DNA of 64,000 nt from positions 1-64,000 of the forward strand of contig NZ_BKZW01000004.1 in the NCBI RefSeq assembly GCF_008974265.1, written 5' to 3'. Positions within the stretch are counted from its first letter, which is position 1. Every line of letters begins with the position of its first letter. Below the pieces are notes generated by a model. The model was given only the letters and a program-made list of their open reading frames with translations, made no database searches and was not told the DNA's origin. Shown here piece after piece: positions 13,327-22,553 of this stretch. Position numbers and translations under genes: made by a program. The DNA is from Dictyobacter vulcani. Lineage in GTDB: Bacteria; Chloroflexota; Ktedonobacteria; Ktedonobacterales; Ktedonobacteraceae.

Positions 13327-14600
13327 ATGCATATCATTGTTGTTGGCGTCGATCATACTACGGCCCCTATTGCATTGCGTGAGCGCCTCGCTTGTTCTGC
13401 GCGTTATATTCCCCAGCAGCTTCAGGCGACCCGAGAGGTAGCGAGCGAATGCGTTTTTCTTTCTACCTGTAATCGCGTTGAGCTGTATGCTGTCTGCACG
13501 GATGCGGTCCAGGGGCGTCTGGACCTGTTGCGTGTTCTGAGCGAGACGCGACAGGTTCCATTAGCGGAACTTGAGTCACACTGTTTTTGTTTTCTCGATG
13601 AGCGGGCGACGGCGCATCTCTTTGGTGTAGCCAGTGGCCTGTATTCTCTGGTTCCAGGTGAGCCGCAGATTCAGGGTCAGGTGGTGGATGCATTAGAGAT
13701 TGCGCAGGGGAGTGGTTATGCTGGCCCGGTGACTTCTGCGTTGTTTCGAGCGGCGGTGGTAGCGGGGAAGCGGGCTCGCAGTGAGACGGGGATCAGTCGC
13801 AATGCGGCCTCATTAAGCCACGTCGCGGTCCAACTGGCGCGTCACCTGTTGCCAGATTTTCGTCAGTCCAATGTCCTGTTGATCGGTTCGGGTAAGATGA
13901 GTGAACTGGCGGCCCGTAATTTAAAAGATAATGGGGCTCAGCAGATTGTGATCGTCAATCGAACCCATGCCAATGCCATGGAACTGGCGGCCTCTCTCCA
14001 GGCAACCTTGCGTCCTTTTCAAGAGCTTTCCGAGGCTTTGCTGGATGCTGATGTGGTTGATTAGCTCTACTAAAGCACCCCACGCTATTATTACTCCAGA
14101 GATTATGGAACCTATTATGCGGCAGCGCGAGGGTCGGTCTCTCTTGTTTATCGATCTTGCCTTGCCGCGTGATATCGATTCCTGCGGTTGGAGATATGGC
14201 GGATATCCACTTTATATAATGTCGATGATTACAATCTGAGGTCGAGCGAGGTATACAACTACGCTTATTAGAGGTCGAGCATGTGCAGCAAATTTCGCAA
14301 GAGGTCGACTTTTGAGCGCTGCGAAGCTCGCTGGTGTAGTGGATACGATAGCGACATGCGCGATTAAAGCGGCGAACCATGTATGCGTCAAGCGAACGCA
14401 ACTGGCACGCACCATGCGTCAGCTTTCTCCTAGTCTTTCTGAGCGTGAGATGGCGGCGGTGCAGGAACTGACGAATCGCTTGATGAATAAATTATTACAT
14501 TACTCCAATGCTACGTTTAAAAGATGCCGCTGCGGTTGGTCAGGGGCATATCTATGCTGAAGCTATGCGCTATCTGTTTGATTTAGAAGAGAATAATGAT
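13327..14600 (+). pseudogene. hemA: Glutamyl-tRNA reductase HemA, broken by several frameshifts
   Basis: The first 245 codons are intact: MHIIVVGVDHTTAPIALRERL, the catalytic-Cys motif STCNRVELYAV, then GLYSLVPGEPQIQGQV and an NADP-binding segment LLIGSGKMSELAARNL. The frame ends at a TAG at 14062 because of one extra G near 14059. Family sequence resumes in other frames: SSTKAPHAIITPEI, then FIDLALPRDID, then TMRQLSPSLSEREMAAVQELTNRLMNKLLHY, then MLRLKDAAAVGQGH. At least six indels are needed to join them (extra T near 14180 and 14213, a missing T near 14230, more after 14300). HemA makes glutamate-1-semialdehyde from Glu-tRNA, the first step of the C5 haem route. Since hemL and hemB downstream are intact, sequence error is more likely than loss. 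The end is approximate. Confidence 0.85.
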
Positions 14601-15640
14601 GCGATTGACAATAGGAACGCGAGCCAGCAAGCTCGCCATGACCCAGACCCAGTGGATTGTCCAACGATTACGCCAGCAGTGGCCAAATCTTGACATTGTT
14701 GTTGAACAAATTCGGACGACCGGTGATCGTGGTAACCAATGTTCCTCTGTCTCAAATTGGTACAGATGGAATCTTCGTTACTGAGATGAGCGGGCTCTGC
14801 ATGAGGGCCAGATCGACCTCGGTGTCCATAGTCTTAAAGATCTGCCAACGGTCCAGCCGGACGATCTGCGGCTGGTGATTGTCGGACCACGCGAAGACGT
14901 GCGGGATGTGTTTGTGTCGCGTGAGCCGTTTCAGATTGTTGATCGCCGTTTGCAGCCGGTTGATGCCGCGCATTTTTCGCCAGCTGCCCTGCGCATCGGT
15001 ACCTGTAGCCTGCGCCGTACTGCTCAACTGCGCGACTTTGCGCCTGAGGCGCAGATCCTCTCTTTGCGTGGGAATGTGGATACGCGCCTGCGTAAGCTGG
15101 ATGCCGGTGAGTATGATGGTATTGTGCTGGCGTCGGCTGGCCTGCATCGCTTAGGTCTGCGTGAGCAACTGGCTGAGCGCCTGACGTATTTGCAGTTGAG
15201 ATGATGTTGCCGGCTCCCGGTCAGGGTGCGCTGGCTCTGGAATGCCGCGCCGATGATCGCATCCTGGAACTGCTGGCCCCTCTCAGGGATGCTGAGGTTG
15301 AGGCGACCACCACTGCCGAGCGAATGTTTATGCGTCGCCTGGGAGCTGGCTGTTATCTACCGGTGGCGGCCCATAGTGCGATCAGTGATCAGACTCTTGC
15401 GATATCAGGTATCGTCGCCAGCCTGGATGGCCAGCGACGCATTCGGGTGCAGCAGGCTATTTCCTGGAATGAGCACTCTACGCTGGCAGAAGCTGATCAG
15501 CTGGGTGTCTCGCTGGCCGAGTCGGCTCTGGTCCAGGGGCGCAGGAGATTATCCAGGAGCTGACACTGCCCCGGGATCGGGAGCAGCTTCAATGTCTAAC
15601 AATTCTGTGGCTACTCTGGCTGGCAAGCGAGTGCTGGTGA
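14599..15640 (+). pseudogene. hemC: Hydroxymethylbilane synthase HemC, broken by several frameshifts
   Basis: The start MRLTIGTRASKLAMTQTQ is the family N terminus. The frame breaks after RTTGDR near 14730. Family sequence returns as VPLSQIGTDGIFVTE, VHSLKDLP, then GPREDVRDVFVSREPFQIV to RIGTCSLRRTAQLR and LRGNVDTRLRKLD, then PAPGQGALALECR with the dipyrromethane-site region RLGAGCYLPVA. A further break near 15539 is fixed by one G in GGGGCGC, giving VQGAQEIIQEL. HemC joins four porphobilinogens. The end chosen assumes that correction and overlaps hemD by 49 bases; it is uncertain. Confidence 0.82.
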
Positions 15641-16449
15641 CGCGTACGCGTGAGCAGGCCAGCGCGCTCAGCGAGCGCCTGCGTACCCTGGGTGCCGTGC
15701 CGATCGAGTTTCCAACTATCCATATCGTGCCTCCCACGGATTGGACGGAGCTGGATGCTGTGCTGGGTCGCCTGTATGCTGCGCCTGATGCGGGCTATGA
15801 TTGGTTGGTGCTGACCAGCGCCAACGGGGTGCATATCTGTATGCAGCGTCTGCGCACGCTCGGTTATGATCCGGCTGCGTTGCGCAACGTGCTTATCGCC
15901 ACGATCGGACCCGCGACCGCAGCGGCTCTGGCTGAATATGGGGTGCATGCCGATCTGGTTCCCGATGAGTATATCGCCGAGGGCGTGATCAGTGCTTTGA
16001 TACGTGATGCACAGGAGCGTGGTGTGTCGCTAGAGGGACAGCGGATCCTGCTGGCCCGGGCGGCCGAGGCGCGTAAGATTCTTCCGCTTGAGCTACGCGA
16101 GGCCGGGGCGCTGGTGGATGAGGTGCCCGCGTACTACACCCGGACCGTGGCGCGGGACGATGAGCGCGGCCGTGAGATTCTGCGCCAGCTCCAGCAGGGC
16201 GAGCTCGATATTTTAACCTTTACCAGTTCTTCAACCGTACGCAATTTTGTCTCCTGGTTACAAAGCTGTGCCCCTGACGCTCCCGAGTCCTTACTCAAGC
16301 TGGTGCGGCAGCAGGCACTGCTGGCAAGTATTGGTCCCATTACATCACAGACTGCTCGTGAGCTTGGCCTCAAGGTTGATATCGAGGCGAGCGAGTTTAC
16401 TATCGAGGGTCTGGTCGATGCAATAGTAGTATATGAGGAAAAGAAATAA
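15592..16449 (+). CDS. hemD: Uroporphyrinogen-III synthase HemD
   Basis: The open frame extends upstream in a shadow of hemC, but the family begins at MSNNSVATLAGKRVLVTRTREQA, so the ATG at 15592 is chosen. The 285-residue product has the two-lobed HemD pattern: LAGKRVLVTR at the N terminus, DWLVLTSANGV near residue 65, TIGPATAAAL, LLARAAEAR, and LTFTSSSTVRNF near residue 208 followed by ASIGPITSQTARELG. It closes hydroxymethylbilane with inversion of ring D. Its TAA shares a base with the hemQ ATG, so translation is coupled. Confidence 0.9.
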   Translation: MSNNSVATLAGKRVLVTRTREQASALSERLRTLGAVPIEFPTIHIVPPTDWTELDAVLGRLYAAPDAGYDWLVLTSANGVHICMQRLRTLGYDPAALRNVLIATIGPATAAALAEYGVHADLVPDEYIAEGVISALIRDAQERGVSLEGQRILLARAAEARKILPLELREAGALVDEVPAYYTRTVARDDERGREILRQLQQGELDILTFTSSSTVRNFVSWLQSCAPDAPESLLKLVRQQALLASIGPITSQTARELGLKVDIEASEFTIEGLVDAIVVYEEKK

Positions 16450-17219
16450 TGGCAGATCAAGTAACTTCAATCGCAGGCAATGACGTTCCACAGAGCGAGG
16501 CCCGACCTGCGGTGGCACAACCTAAACCGAAACAGCCGCGCCAGCTGGTGCGCTTTAGCTTCTATAAATTGGATCCACAGTGGCAGTTGTTGCCTGAGGA
16601 TGTGCGTGCGAAAGGCAAGCAGGAACTCAAACAACTCTATGCTGACTATGCGGCCGATGATGAACTGATCCGCAGCTTCTCGCTTTATGGTCTGCGCTCA
16701 GATGTCGATTTTATGATCTGGCAGGCGACCTATGATGTGGATAATCTGCGCCGTTTCACCAGCATGTTGCGCCGCAGTAGCATGGGACCTTACCTGCGTG
16801 AGGAGCGTTCGATGTTGTCGATGACCAAGCGCTCGGTCTATGTCGGCAAAAACGCACGCGGTGCCCATGATCCTCGCCTGGTAATTACCCCTGAGGATCG
16901 CAAGTATCTGTTCGTCTATCCTTTCATCAAGACGCGTGCCTGGTATGCCTTGCCGATGGAAGATCGCAAGCGCATGATGGGCGAGCATATCCGCGTCGGA
17001 CTCACCTATCCGAGTGTCTCGCTGAACACGACCTATTCCTTTGGTATCGACGACCAGGAGTTTGTGGTGGCCTTTGAGACCGATAATATTCAGGATTTCC
17101 TGGATCTGGTTCAGGAGTTGCGTGAGACCGAGGCCAGTATGTATACCTTGCGTGATACGCCGATGTATACCTGTGTGGCTGAGCCATTTGAGCAGATTCT
17201 GGAGTCGCTTGGCGCGTAG
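16449..17219 (+). CDS. hemQ: HemQ-type coproheme decarboxylase (chlorite dismutase family)
   Basis: The 256-residue product has a Pro/Gln-rich start of about 30 residues and then a chlorite-dismutase-like fold. FVYPFIKTRAWY places Tyr157 and Lys161 at the catalytic tyrosine and lysine of HemQ, and MMGEH places His180 at the proximal haem ligand. The distal Arg of true chlorite dismutases is not evident. HemQ converts coproheme to haem b in the coproporphyrin-dependent route. Its place between hemD and hemL supports this and implies that hemE, hemY/cgoX and cpfC are coded elsewhere. Confidence 0.88.
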   Translation: MADQVTSIAGNDVPQSEARPAVAQPKPKQPRQLVRFSFYKLDPQWQLLPEDVRAKGKQELKQLYADYAADDELIRSFSLYGLRSDVDFMIWQATYDVDNLRRFTSMLRRSSMGPYLREERSMLSMTKRSVYVGKNARGAHDPRLVITPEDRKYLFVYPFIKTRAWYALPMEDRKRMMGEHIRVGLTYPSVSLNTTYSFGIDDQEFVVAFETDNIQDFLDLVQELRETEASMYTLRDTPMYTCVAEPFEQILESLGA

Positions 17220-17239
17220 CAGATTGAGGGATAACTTTT

Positions 17240-18553
17240 ATGCAGAAAACACATTCTGACACGTTTTCGCTGGCACGCTCACAGGAGCTGTTTGCGGAGG
17301 CGCAACAATTGCTCCCAGGCGGCGTGAATAGTCCTGTGCGGGCTTTTCGCGGCGTGGGTGGTGATCCCGTTTTTATTGAGCGCGCCGAGGGAGCCCATCT
17401 CTATGATGTAGATGGCCACCGCTACCTGGATTATGTGCAGTCCTGGGGTCCGATGATCCTGGGCCACACGTATCCTGCCGTGCTTGAAGCCGTGGTCGCC
17501 GCCAGTCAGCGTGGCTTTAGCTTTGGTGCTCCCACCGAGGCCGAGAGTGTCCTGGCCCGGATGGTGATCGAGTCGGTGCCTTCGGTTGAGATGATCCGTT
17601 TCGTCAACTCGGGTACCGAAGCTACCATGAGTGCCCTGCGCCTGGCCCGCGCCTATACTGGCCGTAACAAGATTATCAAGTTCAGCGGTTGCTACCATGG
17701 ACACGCTGACATGTTGCTGGTCCAGGCTGGCTCTGGTGTAGCTACGATGGGCCTGCCGGATAGTCCCGGGGTACCGGAGCAGACAACGCAGGATACGCTG
17801 ACCGCTGAATATAACGATACGGCGGCCGTTGAGCAGTTGTTTGCGACCTATCCTGATGATATCGCGGCCGTAATCGTAGAGCCGATCGCCGCCAACATGG
17901 GACTCGTACCGCCGGCTCCAGGCTTCCTGGAGTCCTTGCGCGAGTTGACCGAACGCCACCATGCGGTCCTGATCTTTGATGAGGTGATGACTGGTTTCCG
18001 GGTGGCACTCGGCGGGATGCAGGAGCGCGTACAGATTACGCCAGACCTGACCTGCTTTGGCAAGATCATCGGTGGTGGCCTGCCGGTGGGTGCCTATGGT
18101 GGCCGGCGCGAGATTATGGCGCAGGTTGCTCCTCTGGGATCCATGTATCAGGCTGGTACGCTCTCAGGTAATCCCCTGGCTATGGCCGCTGGTATCGCGA
18201 CCCTGAACGAGCTACGCAAGCCTGGACAATATCAGGAGCTTGAGCGTAAGGGTCAGCTATTGGAAGAAGGTTTCACGAAAGCACTCCAGGATCACCAGAT
18301 CGAGGCCAGCTTTGTGCGCATCGGAGCGATGTTCTGCCTGTACTTTAACCGTGAGCCGGTTGTTAATTATACTGTTGCGAAGCGCTCAGACACGGCGCTG
18401 TTTGCACGTTACTTCTGGAGTATGCTGGAGAAGGGTATCTATCTTCCCCCATCCCAATTTGAGTCCTGCTTTATCTCGCTCGCTCTTGAGGATGCCATGC
18501 TTGAGGAGACGGTCCGCGCGGCTTCTGCCAGCCTGGGCGCAGTTGTGTCATAG
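17240..18553 (+). CDS. hemL: Glutamate-1-semialdehyde 2,1-aminomutase HemL
   Basis: The 437-residue product carries the class III aminotransferase layout: LPGGVNSPVRAF at the start, NSGTEATMSALRLAR (123-137), FDEVMTGFR (246-254) and the PLP lysine Lys275 in CFGKIIGGGLPVGAYGG. It makes 5-aminolevulinate from the HemA product in the cytosol. GAGGGAT lies about nine bases before the ATG, and the gene is 20 bases from hemQ and 13 from hemB, within the operon. Length is normal and no break is seen. Confidence 0.96.
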   Translation: MQKTHSDTFSLARSQELFAEAQQLLPGGVNSPVRAFRGVGGDPVFIERAEGAHLYDVDGHRYLDYVQSWGPMILGHTYPAVLEAVVAASQRGFSFGAPTEAESVLARMVIESVPSVEMIRFVNSGTEATMSALRLARAYTGRNKIIKFSGCYHGHADMLLVQAGSGVATMGLPDSPGVPEQTTQDTLTAEYNDTAAVEQLFATYPDDIAAVIVEPIAANMGLVPPAPGFLESLRELTERHHAVLIFDEVMTGFRVALGGMQERVQITPDLTCFGKIIGGGLPVGAYGGRREIMAQVAPLGSMYQAGTLSGNPLAMAAGIATLNELRKPGQYQELERKGQLLEEGFTKALQDHQIEASFVRIGAMFCLYFNREPVVNYTVAKRSDTALFARYFWSMLEKGIYLPPSQFESCFISLALEDAMLEETVRAASASLGAVVS

Positions 18554-18566
18554 TTACGAGGAATAA

Positions 18567-19550
18567 ATGAAGATGAATACTTTCCCTCATGTACGCCTGC
18601 GCCGGCTACGCCAGAATGAGAAGATCCGCAGTCTGGTGCGTGAGACGCATCTGCGTGTCGATCAACTGATCTATCCGGTCTTTGTGGCTGAAGGCCTGAC
18701 CGAACCACGCGAGATCTCTTCAATGCCCGGTGTGATGCAATGGCCACTGGATCAGATCGGTGGCGAAGTGAAACGCGTGGCGGACCTTGGTGTACCGGCC
18801 GTTCTGCTGTTTGGTATTCCCAATGAGAAGGACGAAGTGGGCTCACAGGCGTATGCTGAACATGGAGTAATCCAGGAGGCGATTCGCCGCTTGAAGGTGG
18901 AGACACCCGATACTTTGATCATTACTGATGTCTGCCTGTGTGAGTATACCAGCCATGGCCACTGTGGCGTCATCCACAACGGCACGGTCCAGAATGACGA
19001 ATCACTGAATTTGCTAGCCCAAATGGCGCTTTCACATGTCGAAGCTGGCGCGGATATTGTGGCACCTTCAGATATGATGGATGGTCGTGTGGCCGCTATT
19101 CGGCGGCTTCTCGACGAGCGTGGATACAACCAGACCCCCATAATGTCCTACTCGGTCAAATATGCTTCGGGCTTTTATGGACCTTTCCGTGAGGCCGCCG
19201 GTTCGACGCCCCAGTTCGGTGATCGTCGCGCCTATCAGATGGATCCAGCCAACGTGCGCGAGGCTCTGCGCGAGCTTGAGCAGGATATCAGTGAGGGAGC
19301 CGATATGGTCATGGTCAAGCCAGCGCTCTCCTACCTGGACGTTATTCGCCAGGTGCGTGACCATTGCGACCTGCCTGTGATCGCTTATAACGTCAGTGGG
19401 GAGTACTCAATGGTCAAGGCCGCAGCCCAGAACGGCTGGATCGACGAGCAACGCGTCGTCATGGAGATCATGACCAGTATCCGTCGTGCCGGTGCCGATA
19501 TGATTATTACCTACTTCGCACCCGAAGTAGCACAATGGCTACGTAGCTAG
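18567..19550 (+). CDS. hemB: Delta-aminolevulinic acid dehydratase (porphobilinogen synthase) HemB
   Basis: The 327-residue product contains the zinc-site cysteines Cys123, Cys125 and Cys133 in DVCLCEYTSHGHCG, marking the zinc-dependent type, and the two active-site lysines Lys198 (SYSVKYASGFYGPFR) and Lys251 (MVMVKPALSYLD). It condenses two 5-aminolevulinates. GAGGAAT sits four bases before the ATG. It is the last gene of the haem operon; a GC-rich hairpin at 19587 follows. Confidence 0.96.
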   Translation: MKMNTFPHVRLRRLRQNEKIRSLVRETHLRVDQLIYPVFVAEGLTEPREISSMPGVMQWPLDQIGGEVKRVADLGVPAVLLFGIPNEKDEVGSQAYAEHGVIQEAIRRLKVETPDTLIITDVCLCEYTSHGHCGVIHNGTVQNDESLNLLAQMALSHVEAGADIVAPSDMMDGRVAAIRRLLDERGYNQTPIMSYSVKYASGFYGPFREAAGSTPQFGDRRAYQMDPANVREALRELEQDISEGADMVMVKPALSYLDVIRQVRDHCDLPVIAYNVSGEYSMVKAAAQNGWIDEQRVVMEIMTSIRRAGADMIITYFAPEVAQWLRS

Positions 19551-19586
19551 CTAGCTCTTGTAAACTATGTTATAGTGAAGACAAAT

Positions 19587-19616
19587 GGCAGCGCTGAATA
19601 TCCAATCAGCGCTGCC
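19587..19616 (+). terminator. Terminator-like hairpin after hemB
   Basis: Eleven-base stem GGCAGCGCTGA/TCAGCGCTGCC, followed by a weak T-rich stretch. It also contains the GGCAGCGCTG core of the dispersed palindrome family. Confidence 0.55.
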
Positions 19617-19631
19617 CTCGTTATTTCGCTT

Positions 19632-19657
19632 GTAGGTTCGACCCTCGCGGTCGATTA
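19632..19657. repeat. GTAGGTTCG-family dispersed repeat
   Basis: GTAGGTTCGACCC then a short GC loop then GGTCGATTA forms a small hairpin (TCGACC/GGTCGA). Near-identical copies lie at 31194-31220, 46111-46135 and 63981-64000. Confidence 0.6.
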
Positions 19658-19687
19658 TCTCGCTTCACGCTACCATTCGCTTTATCA

Positions 19688-19820
19688 CGATGCGTTGGTG
19701 TGAGCCGAGAAAATCGTGGGCAAGCCACGAACCTACGCGAGCGGTGTCGCGATGCGTTGGTGTGAGCCGAGAAAATCGTGGGCAAGCCACGAACCTACGC
19801 GACCGGTGTCGCGATGCGTT
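19688..19820. repeat. 62-bp tandem repeat with GTAGGTTCG-family hairpin
   Basis: A 62-base unit starts at 19689 and 19751, with a third partial copy from 19813. Each full unit holds ATCGTGGGCAAGCCACGA, a hairpin, followed by ACCTAC. This is the reverse of the GTAGGTTCG repeat. Nearby DNA shows no array-like spacers. Confidence 0.75.
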
Positions 19821-19844
19821 GTGTGAGCATAACCCAAAGGCGAA

Positions 19845-20009
19845 TTAGCGTGGGAATTTCATCTTTCCCGCCAGAAAGCGGCAGAATCCAGCGAACAACA
19901 GCGCTTTACCGGCTTTACCCATTAAGGTGGCAATCAAACCGAATGTAAGCCCAAGGGTGACCCCGATTCTACCCGCGGGATGTCGCATGACTTGTTGTAG
20001 TACTTGCAT
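19845..20009 (-). CDS. Small membrane protein, 54 residues, unknown
   Basis: Minus strand ATG at 20007-20009 to TAA at 19845 gives a 54-residue protein. It has a basic start (MQVLQQVMRHPAGR), a long hydrophobic middle (IGVTLGLTFGLIATLMGKAG, then ALLFAGFCRFLAG) and a basic end (KMKFPR). One or two membrane helices fit. A GGCAGG-like ribosome site is close upstream. The coherent amphipathic pattern in a 55-codon frame favours a real gene; no family is recognised. Confidence 0.45.
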   Translation of the reverse strand: MQVLQQVMRHPAGRIGVTLGLTFGLIATLMGKAGKALLFAGFCRFLAGKMKFPR

Positions 20010-20288
20010 GTATGCCTGCCCTTTATACTAAGAATAGCTGACCTTAAAGCATTGATAGTTTGGCTTCCCAGTAGGGACCGACGTTGTAACCTACCAGGGT
20101 AACGTAGCATATATGGGCTACCGATGTCCAGAGGGAAAGCAGCAAACAAGCCAGGCGCACCAGAAATGTGAGCCTCTGTAAGTGCCTTAAAAAACCATAA
20201 AGATTAGAAAAAGAAATTCCTTCAAAATACTGTTACCATTCCCTTAGCTATTGCGTTTTTCTTTGTTATAAGGGAATTGTACTAACTA

Positions 20289-20330
20289 TAAGGTTTTTCT
20301 AAATAAATTCTAAGGTTTTTCTAAGGTTGT
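20289..20330 (+). promoter_or_regulatory. Direct repeats upstream of the GH15 gene
   Basis: TAAGGTTTTTCTAA occurs at 20289-20302 and 20311-20324, two DNA turns apart (22 bases), with a third TAAGG just after. They lie 40-80 bases before the ATG and could be operator half-sites on one face of the helix. Function is inferred. Confidence 0.4.
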
Positions 20331-20367
20331 TGTACCAAACAGTTTTTAAAGAGAGAAGTACTGTGTA

Positions 20368-22352
20368 ATGGTTGGGAAAAACGAACTCAATCGCACATAT
20401 CTGCCGATTAATTCGTATGGCGTCATTGGCGATTGCCATTCGGCGGTACTCGTATCGCCGGACGGGTCAGTAGACTGGGGATGTCTACCGGACTTTGATA
20501 GCCCGGCCATCTTTTGTCGTTTGTTGGATGCTGAACGGGTGGTTTCTTCCAGATCACTCCGACCGAAGGAAATATTCCTGGTTCTCAGCGTTATCTACGT
20601 GGAAGCAATGTTTTGCAGACGCGCTTTGCGAGCATCTCGGGCGAGGTCGTGCTCACGGACTTTATGCCGGTTGAGACGCTGAGTGCATGGCCGTATAAGG
20701 CTATGAACAACAATACCTGGACCCGTGATGATGGTTCCTGTCACTGCATGGTGCGTATCGTTGAATGCATGCACGGTGAGATGTCGGTGACCATGCGGCT
20801 GAAAGTAACGCCAAACTATGCTGGTGATGCCAGTGATGTTGAGCTTGTTCCTGATCATCTGGGTGCTTTGATTACCAGTGGTCAGCAGCATGTGGCTCTG
20901 TCGATCGTGGGTGCTGGTTTACTGCCTTCGTATTCGGTCCAGGTAATCAAAGAAGCCGATGAGGCGCATGCGACCGTGGTGGCTCAGGTAACGTTGCGTG
21001 AAGGTGAGCGCCTGTTGTTCGCGGTCGGTATGGGCCGGACGGTTCGTTCCGCTCGTCGCCTGGTACAGGAAGAGTTGCCAACCCGTAATTTTGACGCTGA
21101 ACTGGCTCATACGCTGCACGCCTGGCGCAAATGGATCGCTGGTAACAGCTACCATGGTCCTTATGCCGAGTGGGTTGAGCGTAGCGCGCTGGCTTTGAAG
21201 TTGATGACCTATGCTCCTACGGGAGCGATTGTGGCGGCACCCACGACATCCTTGCCGGAGCACCTGGGTGGCGTACGCAACTGGGATTATCGCTTTACCT
21301 GGTTACGTGATGCGACCTTTACCCTGTATGCTTTTAACGTTTTGGGCTTTACAGAAGAAGCACGCGCCTTTACCCATTGGTTGCGTCGTCTCTCGTATGC
21401 GAATGGTGAAGATCTCCAGATTATGTATGGTATCCGCGGCGAGCGTGACCTGGCAGAATTTGAACTCCATCATTTAAGTGGATACTGCAATTCGAGTCCT
21501 GTGCGTATCGGGAATGGTGCGGCCGAGCAGAAGCAGATGGATGTCTTTGGTGAGGTACTGGATTGTATCCACATGTACCGCCGCCAGGGTGGCTTTGAGC
21601 GCTACGGCGAGACCCTGGATGGTCCCTTGTGGTCCATGATGCGGATGCTGGTGGAGCATGTCTGTTCCCATTGGCAGGAACCTGATAGTGGTATCTGGGA
21701 GGTGCGTGGTGGCCTGCGTCATTTTGTCTATTCCAAGGCAATGTGCTGGGTGGCTCTGGATCGTGGTATCCGTGCCGCTGAGCAAATGAACCTGGAAGCA
21801 GATCTGCCACGCTGGATCGCTGTGCGCGACCAGATCCGTGCGGACATCTTGATGAATGGCTATGACACGAACCTGGGTGCGTTCACACAGTCGTATGGCG
21901 ATGGCACGCTGGATGCCTCTAATCTCTTGTTGCCGCTGGTTGGCTTTATCGCTCCCGATGATCCACGTATGCGCTCGACGGTCGATCGGATGATCGAGCA
22001 GTTGACCGATGAGCATGGATTCCTCTATCGCTATCACGCTGATGATGGCCTGGAAGGATCCGAAGGCACCTTCGCTATCTGCACTTTCTGGTTAGTTGAT
22101 AACCTGTCCATGCAGGGACGTGTGGATGAGGCTCGTTCGCTGTTCGAGCGTTTATTGACCCATGCTGGACGCTTAGGGTTGTTCTCTGAGGAGATCGATT
22201 CCCAGAATAATATGGCGCTGGGTAACTATCCACAGGCCTTCACCCATATTGCGTTGATTAATAGTGCTAACAACCTGCGTAAAGCAGAAATTCGGATGGC
22301 CGAGCACCACACAGATCCACTGGTGGCTGCGATTCGCCTGCAAAAGCAATAG
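20368..22352 (+). CDS. Glycoside hydrolase family 15 (glucoamylase-like), one frameshift
   Basis: The first frame gives NSYGVIGDCHSAVLVSPDGSVDWGCLPDFDSPAIFCRLLDAER, the standard start of bacterial GH15 proteins. It fails near 20538, where GGGTGG should read GGGGTGG; adding one G gives GGFFQITPTEGNIPGSQRYLRGSNVLQTRF and joins the long second frame. That frame holds LPEHLGGVRNWDYRFTWLRDATFTLYA and a C-terminal SEGTFAICTFWLVDNL with the catalytic-region Glu. Total about 660 residues, normal for the family. GH15 enzymes cleave terminal alpha-glucosidic bonds; some relatives act on trehalose. No signal peptide is seen, so it is probably cytosolic. Confidence 0.88.
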
Positions 22353-22400
22353 AACAGACACGAAGCATCATCTTTATTATCCTGCAATCATTCATTTCGT

Positions 22401-22442
22401 AAAACCGAGGGGCGCTGGCAACGGCGCTCCCTCGGTTTTTTT
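22401..22442 (+). terminator. Terminator after the GH15 gene
   Basis: Strong stem ACCGAGGGGCGC/GCGCTCCCTCGGT with a small bulge, followed by seven T. Confidence 0.85.
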
Positions 22443-22553
22443 GCGTTCTTGCCCTTCTATGCGATAATAAGCCGACACCAAAAAACAAAAGGGCTTTTTT
22501 CCCCTGCTTTTCCGCCGCAGTAAGCGGCTTATAGATACAAGGAGTAACGTGGC

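Noticed and set aside
13327..14064. Programmed frameshift in hemA
   Set aside because: There are many breaks of different sign with no slippery heptamer plus structure, so programmed shifting does not fit.
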